A stretch of DNA of 36,939 nt from Acetobacter oeni (GTDB lineage Bacteria; Pseudomonadota; Alphaproteobacteria; Acetobacterales; Acetobacteraceae): positions 1 to 36,939 of the forward strand of contig NZ_WOTA01000029.1 of assembly GCF_011516825.1 (NCBI RefSeq), written 5' to 3'. The position numbers and the translations under genes are program-made. The notes beneath the pieces were generated by a model that saw only the letters and a list, made by a program, of their open reading frames with translations, did no database searches and had not been told where the DNA came from. Positions 34,973 to 36,939 of the stretch are shown piece after piece. Numbering within the stretch: the stretch's first letter is position 1; the number at the start of each line of letters is the position of its first letter.

Positions 34973-36514
34973 ATGACACGATGTTTCCGAACCCTGTTTC
35001 CCGGCATTCGTATCGGCATGATGGCGCTGACCCCCCTGATTCTTTCCGGCTGTCTGATGGTGGGGCCGGACTACAAGCGTCCTCAGGCTATCGTTTCCGC
35101 CCGTTTTAAGGAACTGAAGCCGGCCGAGGGATGGACGCAGGCAAGTCCGCAGATGGCGGCGTGGCCCAAAGGCGAATGGTGGCGTGCCTATGACGATCCG
35201 GTTCTGAACGCGCTGGAAGAACAGATCGCTCTCAGCAATCAGAACGTCAAGGAATACGAAGCCAGTTATCGCAAGGCCCGCGCCATGGTGACGGCCGCAC
35301 GGGCCAGTCTGTATCCCACGCTTGCCGGAAGCCTGAGTTTTGCGCGGAACAGCCAGGGAGGAAGCGCGACGTCCACGAGTGGCACTAAATACAGTACGGG
35401 CTCGACTACGAGTACATATGCGGCGGAGGCTACGGCGGACTGGGATCTTGATCTGTGGGGGAAGATCAGACGGCAGATTCAGGAACAGGTTGCCGCGGCT
35501 CAGATCAGCGCCGCCGATGTGGCCAATGCGCGTCTCTCCTATCAGTCCGAACTGGCGCAGGATTATTTTGCCCTGCGCTATGAAGAGTCTCTGAAAACTC
35601 TTCTTGAACAGTCCATAGGTCTTTACGAGCATGCTCTGGCCATCGTCCGGAGTCAGCACAGTGGTGGGACAGTGAGCGGTATTGATGAATATCAGGCCGC
35701 GACGACCCTTCAGCAGGCGCAGGCCACTGCTACCGCCACAGACGTCAACCGCGCTGAATACGAGCACGCGATTGCGGTTCTGATCGGAAAGGCACCGGGT
35801 GACTTTTCCCTGCCACGATCAAAAATGCCGTCGGCAATACCTCCGGTGCCTGTTACGCTCCCGGCGACACTTCTTCAGCGTCGTCCCGACATTGCGGCCG
35901 CCGAACGGCAAATGGAGGAATATAACGCGGAAATTGGCGCGGCCATCGCGGCGTTCTATCCGGATGTGTCTCTGTCTGCCGCTTATGGCTACAGCGGCAC
36001 TCCTGTGCAGTCGCTGATCCAGGTGGCGAACCGGATCTGGTCGCTTGGAGCAACTACGAGTGAAACCCTGTTCGAAGGCGGAGCCAGAACAGCGGCAGTG
36101 CATGAGGCCAATGCGGATTATGATAGTGCCGTCGCCAACTATCGACAGGTTGTTCTTACGGCTCTTCAGGACATCGAGGATCAGCTTTCCAGCCTTCGTA
36201 TCCTTGAGCGGCAGGCCAGCCAGCAGCAGGCCGCAGTCCTCTCGGCTTTGAAAGCTGCCGACATCGCCATGGCTGAATATCGTTTCGGGACTGCGATTTA
36301 CACGACTGTCATCACCAGTCAGCAAACGGCTCTCAGCGATCAGGAAACGGCTCTCCAGATTCAGGAAAGTCGTCTTATCGCCAGCATCAAGCTTATCGCG
36401 GATCTTGGTGGTGGTTGGGATGCAAAGAATCTACCCAGCAAAAATTCCCTCCAACTGGACAATCCCCTGGTGCCCGGCTTTCTGGAGAAAAAGCAGGATG
36501 ATTCTGTTCGCTGA
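34973..36514 (+). CDS. Outer-membrane efflux lipoprotein (NodT/OprM family)
   Basis: About 513 residues from the ATG at 34973, which has AGGA seven bases upstream; the ATG at 34949 adds only eight residues and has a poorer site. The lipoprotein signal ends in the lipobox LILSGC, followed by MVGPDYKRP, the typical mature start of NodT/OprM proteins. Two homologous helical-hairpin repeats follow (ALEEQIALSNQNVKEYEASY; LPATLLQRRPDIAAAERQM). It forms the trimeric exit duct for the MdtABC-like pump and is the sixth gene of the operon, 29 bases behind mdtC. The frame is intact, ending just before an IS. Confidence 0.9.
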   Translation: MTRCFRTLFPGIRIGMMALTPLILSGCLMVGPDYKRPQAIVSARFKELKPAEGWTQASPQMAAWPKGEWWRAYDDPVLNALEEQIALSNQNVKEYEASYRKARAMVTAARASLYPTLAGSLSFARNSQGGSATSTSGTKYSTGSTTSTYAAEATADWDLDLWGKIRRQIQEQVAAAQISAADVANARLSYQSELAQDYFALRYEESLKTLLEQSIGLYEHALAIVRSQHSGGTVSGIDEYQAATTLQQAQATATATDVNRAEYEHAIAVLIGKAPGDFSLPRSKMPSAIPPVPVTLPATLLQRRPDIAAAERQMEEYNAEIGAAIAAFYPDVSLSAAYGYSGTPVQSLIQVANRIWSLGATTSETLFEGGARTAAVHEANADYDSAVANYRQVVLTALQDIEDQLSSLRILERQASQQQAAVLSALKAADIAMAEYRFGTAIYTTVITSQQTALSDQETALQIQESRLIASIKLIADLGGGWDAKNLPSKNSLQLDNPLVPGFLEKKQDDSVR

Positions 36515-36939
36515 GATCGCCTGCTGATGGAAATCTTTCGACATAAGAGAAGGTGCAGGGATCGAAGAGCCGTCGATTGATGACTTGATGGCGTGAATTG
36601 AAGTTCTGCTTGATGTCTTTGGTGCTGCTTTTGCAGCAGAGTGAAGGTTGCTTCCCTTTGGGTCGCGATGCAGCTGTGGTGATTCTTTCGAGGCACAGGA
36701 AGCGGGGCATGTTGTAGACGATGTTGGCCAGCCCGATCCTCATGGTGGCCCGTCTGATCCCGACAGTGCGAATGAACAGCCCCATTTGTGACTTCTGATC
36801 AGCAAAGACATACTCGACGCGGGATCGACGGATAAGCCTGAACTTCCGTTCGATGAAAACATGGGATTTGTAACCAAAGAACGGGATGGCAAGATCTGTT
36901 GCGGGTATGATCCCATCCTCCTGCCGCCTCGCCTTCGTG
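36393..36939 (-). CDS. IS5-family transposase, C-terminal part (runs off window)
   Basis: The minus-strand frame from the window end reads IPFFGYKSHVFIERKFRLIR, RSRVEYVFADQKSQMGLFIR and TMRIGLANIVYNMPRFLCLE, the C-terminal catalytic block of IS5-type transposases (Glu in VEYVF, then the helix VYNM-RFL-LER). The family usually stops soon after the LER; here the frame continues for about 90 codons and overlaps the 3' end of the efflux gene by 122 bases. The real stop has therefore been lost or the element is truncated near 36515. The N-terminus lies outside the window. Confidence 0.75.
   Translation of the reverse strand, partial: TKARRQEDGIIPATDLAIPFFGYKSHVFIERKFRLIRRSRVEYVFADQKSQMGLFIRTVGIRRATMRIGLANIVYNMPRFLCLERITTAASRPKGKQPSLCCKSSTKDIKQNFNSRHQVINRRLFDPCTFSYVERFPSAGDLSEQNHPAFSPESRAPGDCPVGGNFCWVDSLHPNHHQDPR

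Overview
The window reads as alphaproteobacterial DNA, most likely from an acetic acid bacterium (Acetobacteraceae). This is inferred from an rrn operon ending 5S rRNA - tRNA-fMet, an alphaproteobacterial traG-trb transfer module with DUF2840 and DUF3363 proteins, a Fur-type heme-uptake operon and IS5/IS6-type elements. No species marker is present, so the genus stays open.

Left part (1-17300): the end of an rRNA operon (3' tail of 5S rRNA, then tRNA-fMet at 62-138) abuts a decayed integrated conjugative element. Next to the tRNA is a remnant of a large serine recombinase whose stop codon lies inside the tRNA antisense strand. It is followed by a VirD2-like DUF3363 relaxase, a PIN(DUF4411)/ImmA-IrrE pair that looks like a toxin-antitoxin cassette, an XRE regulator diverging from a small DUF2285-like gene across a perfect palindrome, the TraG/VirD4 coupling protein, a CopG-like protein and the T4SS genes trbB-C-D-E-J-L-F-G. 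The set is broken: the recombinase, trbB, trbD, trbE, trbL, trbF and trbG carry frameshifts, trbB has an internal deletion, trbG is truncated and trbI is missing. An HTH gene, a DUF2840 gene and a signal-peptidase-like traF follow; traF is cut by an IS6-family element (17301-18134).

Middle part (18135-25134): immediately beyond the IS is an intact minus-strand heme operon: TonB-dependent heme receptor, periplasmic heme-binding protein, permease, ATPase and an IsdG/HmoA-type heme-degrading monooxygenase. A Fur-box-like site and a sigma70-like promoter precede it. From about 24050 to 24840 lie two degraded IS5-type transposase remnants, then an AT-rich leader with inverted repeats.

Right part (25135-36514): a tightly overlapping plus-strand operon encodes an OmpR-type response regulator, a histidine kinase, an RND periplasmic adaptor, two MdtB/MdtC-like RND pumps and a NodT/OprM-like outer-membrane factor. 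The arrangement suggests that the two-component system controls the pump. The window ends in the 3' part of an IS5-family transposase on the minus strand.

The chromosomal-looking half (18 kb) has long intact genes, whereas about ten lesions fall in the element. Real decay of the transfer system is therefore a better explanation than poor sequence. I found no clearly new defence or biosynthetic system. The most informative oddities are the recombinase-tRNA overlap, the palindromic operator candidate, the unexplained 17-bp hairpin, the IS6 junction without target duplication, the missing histidine in the heme receptor and the serine-rich insert in the second RND pump.
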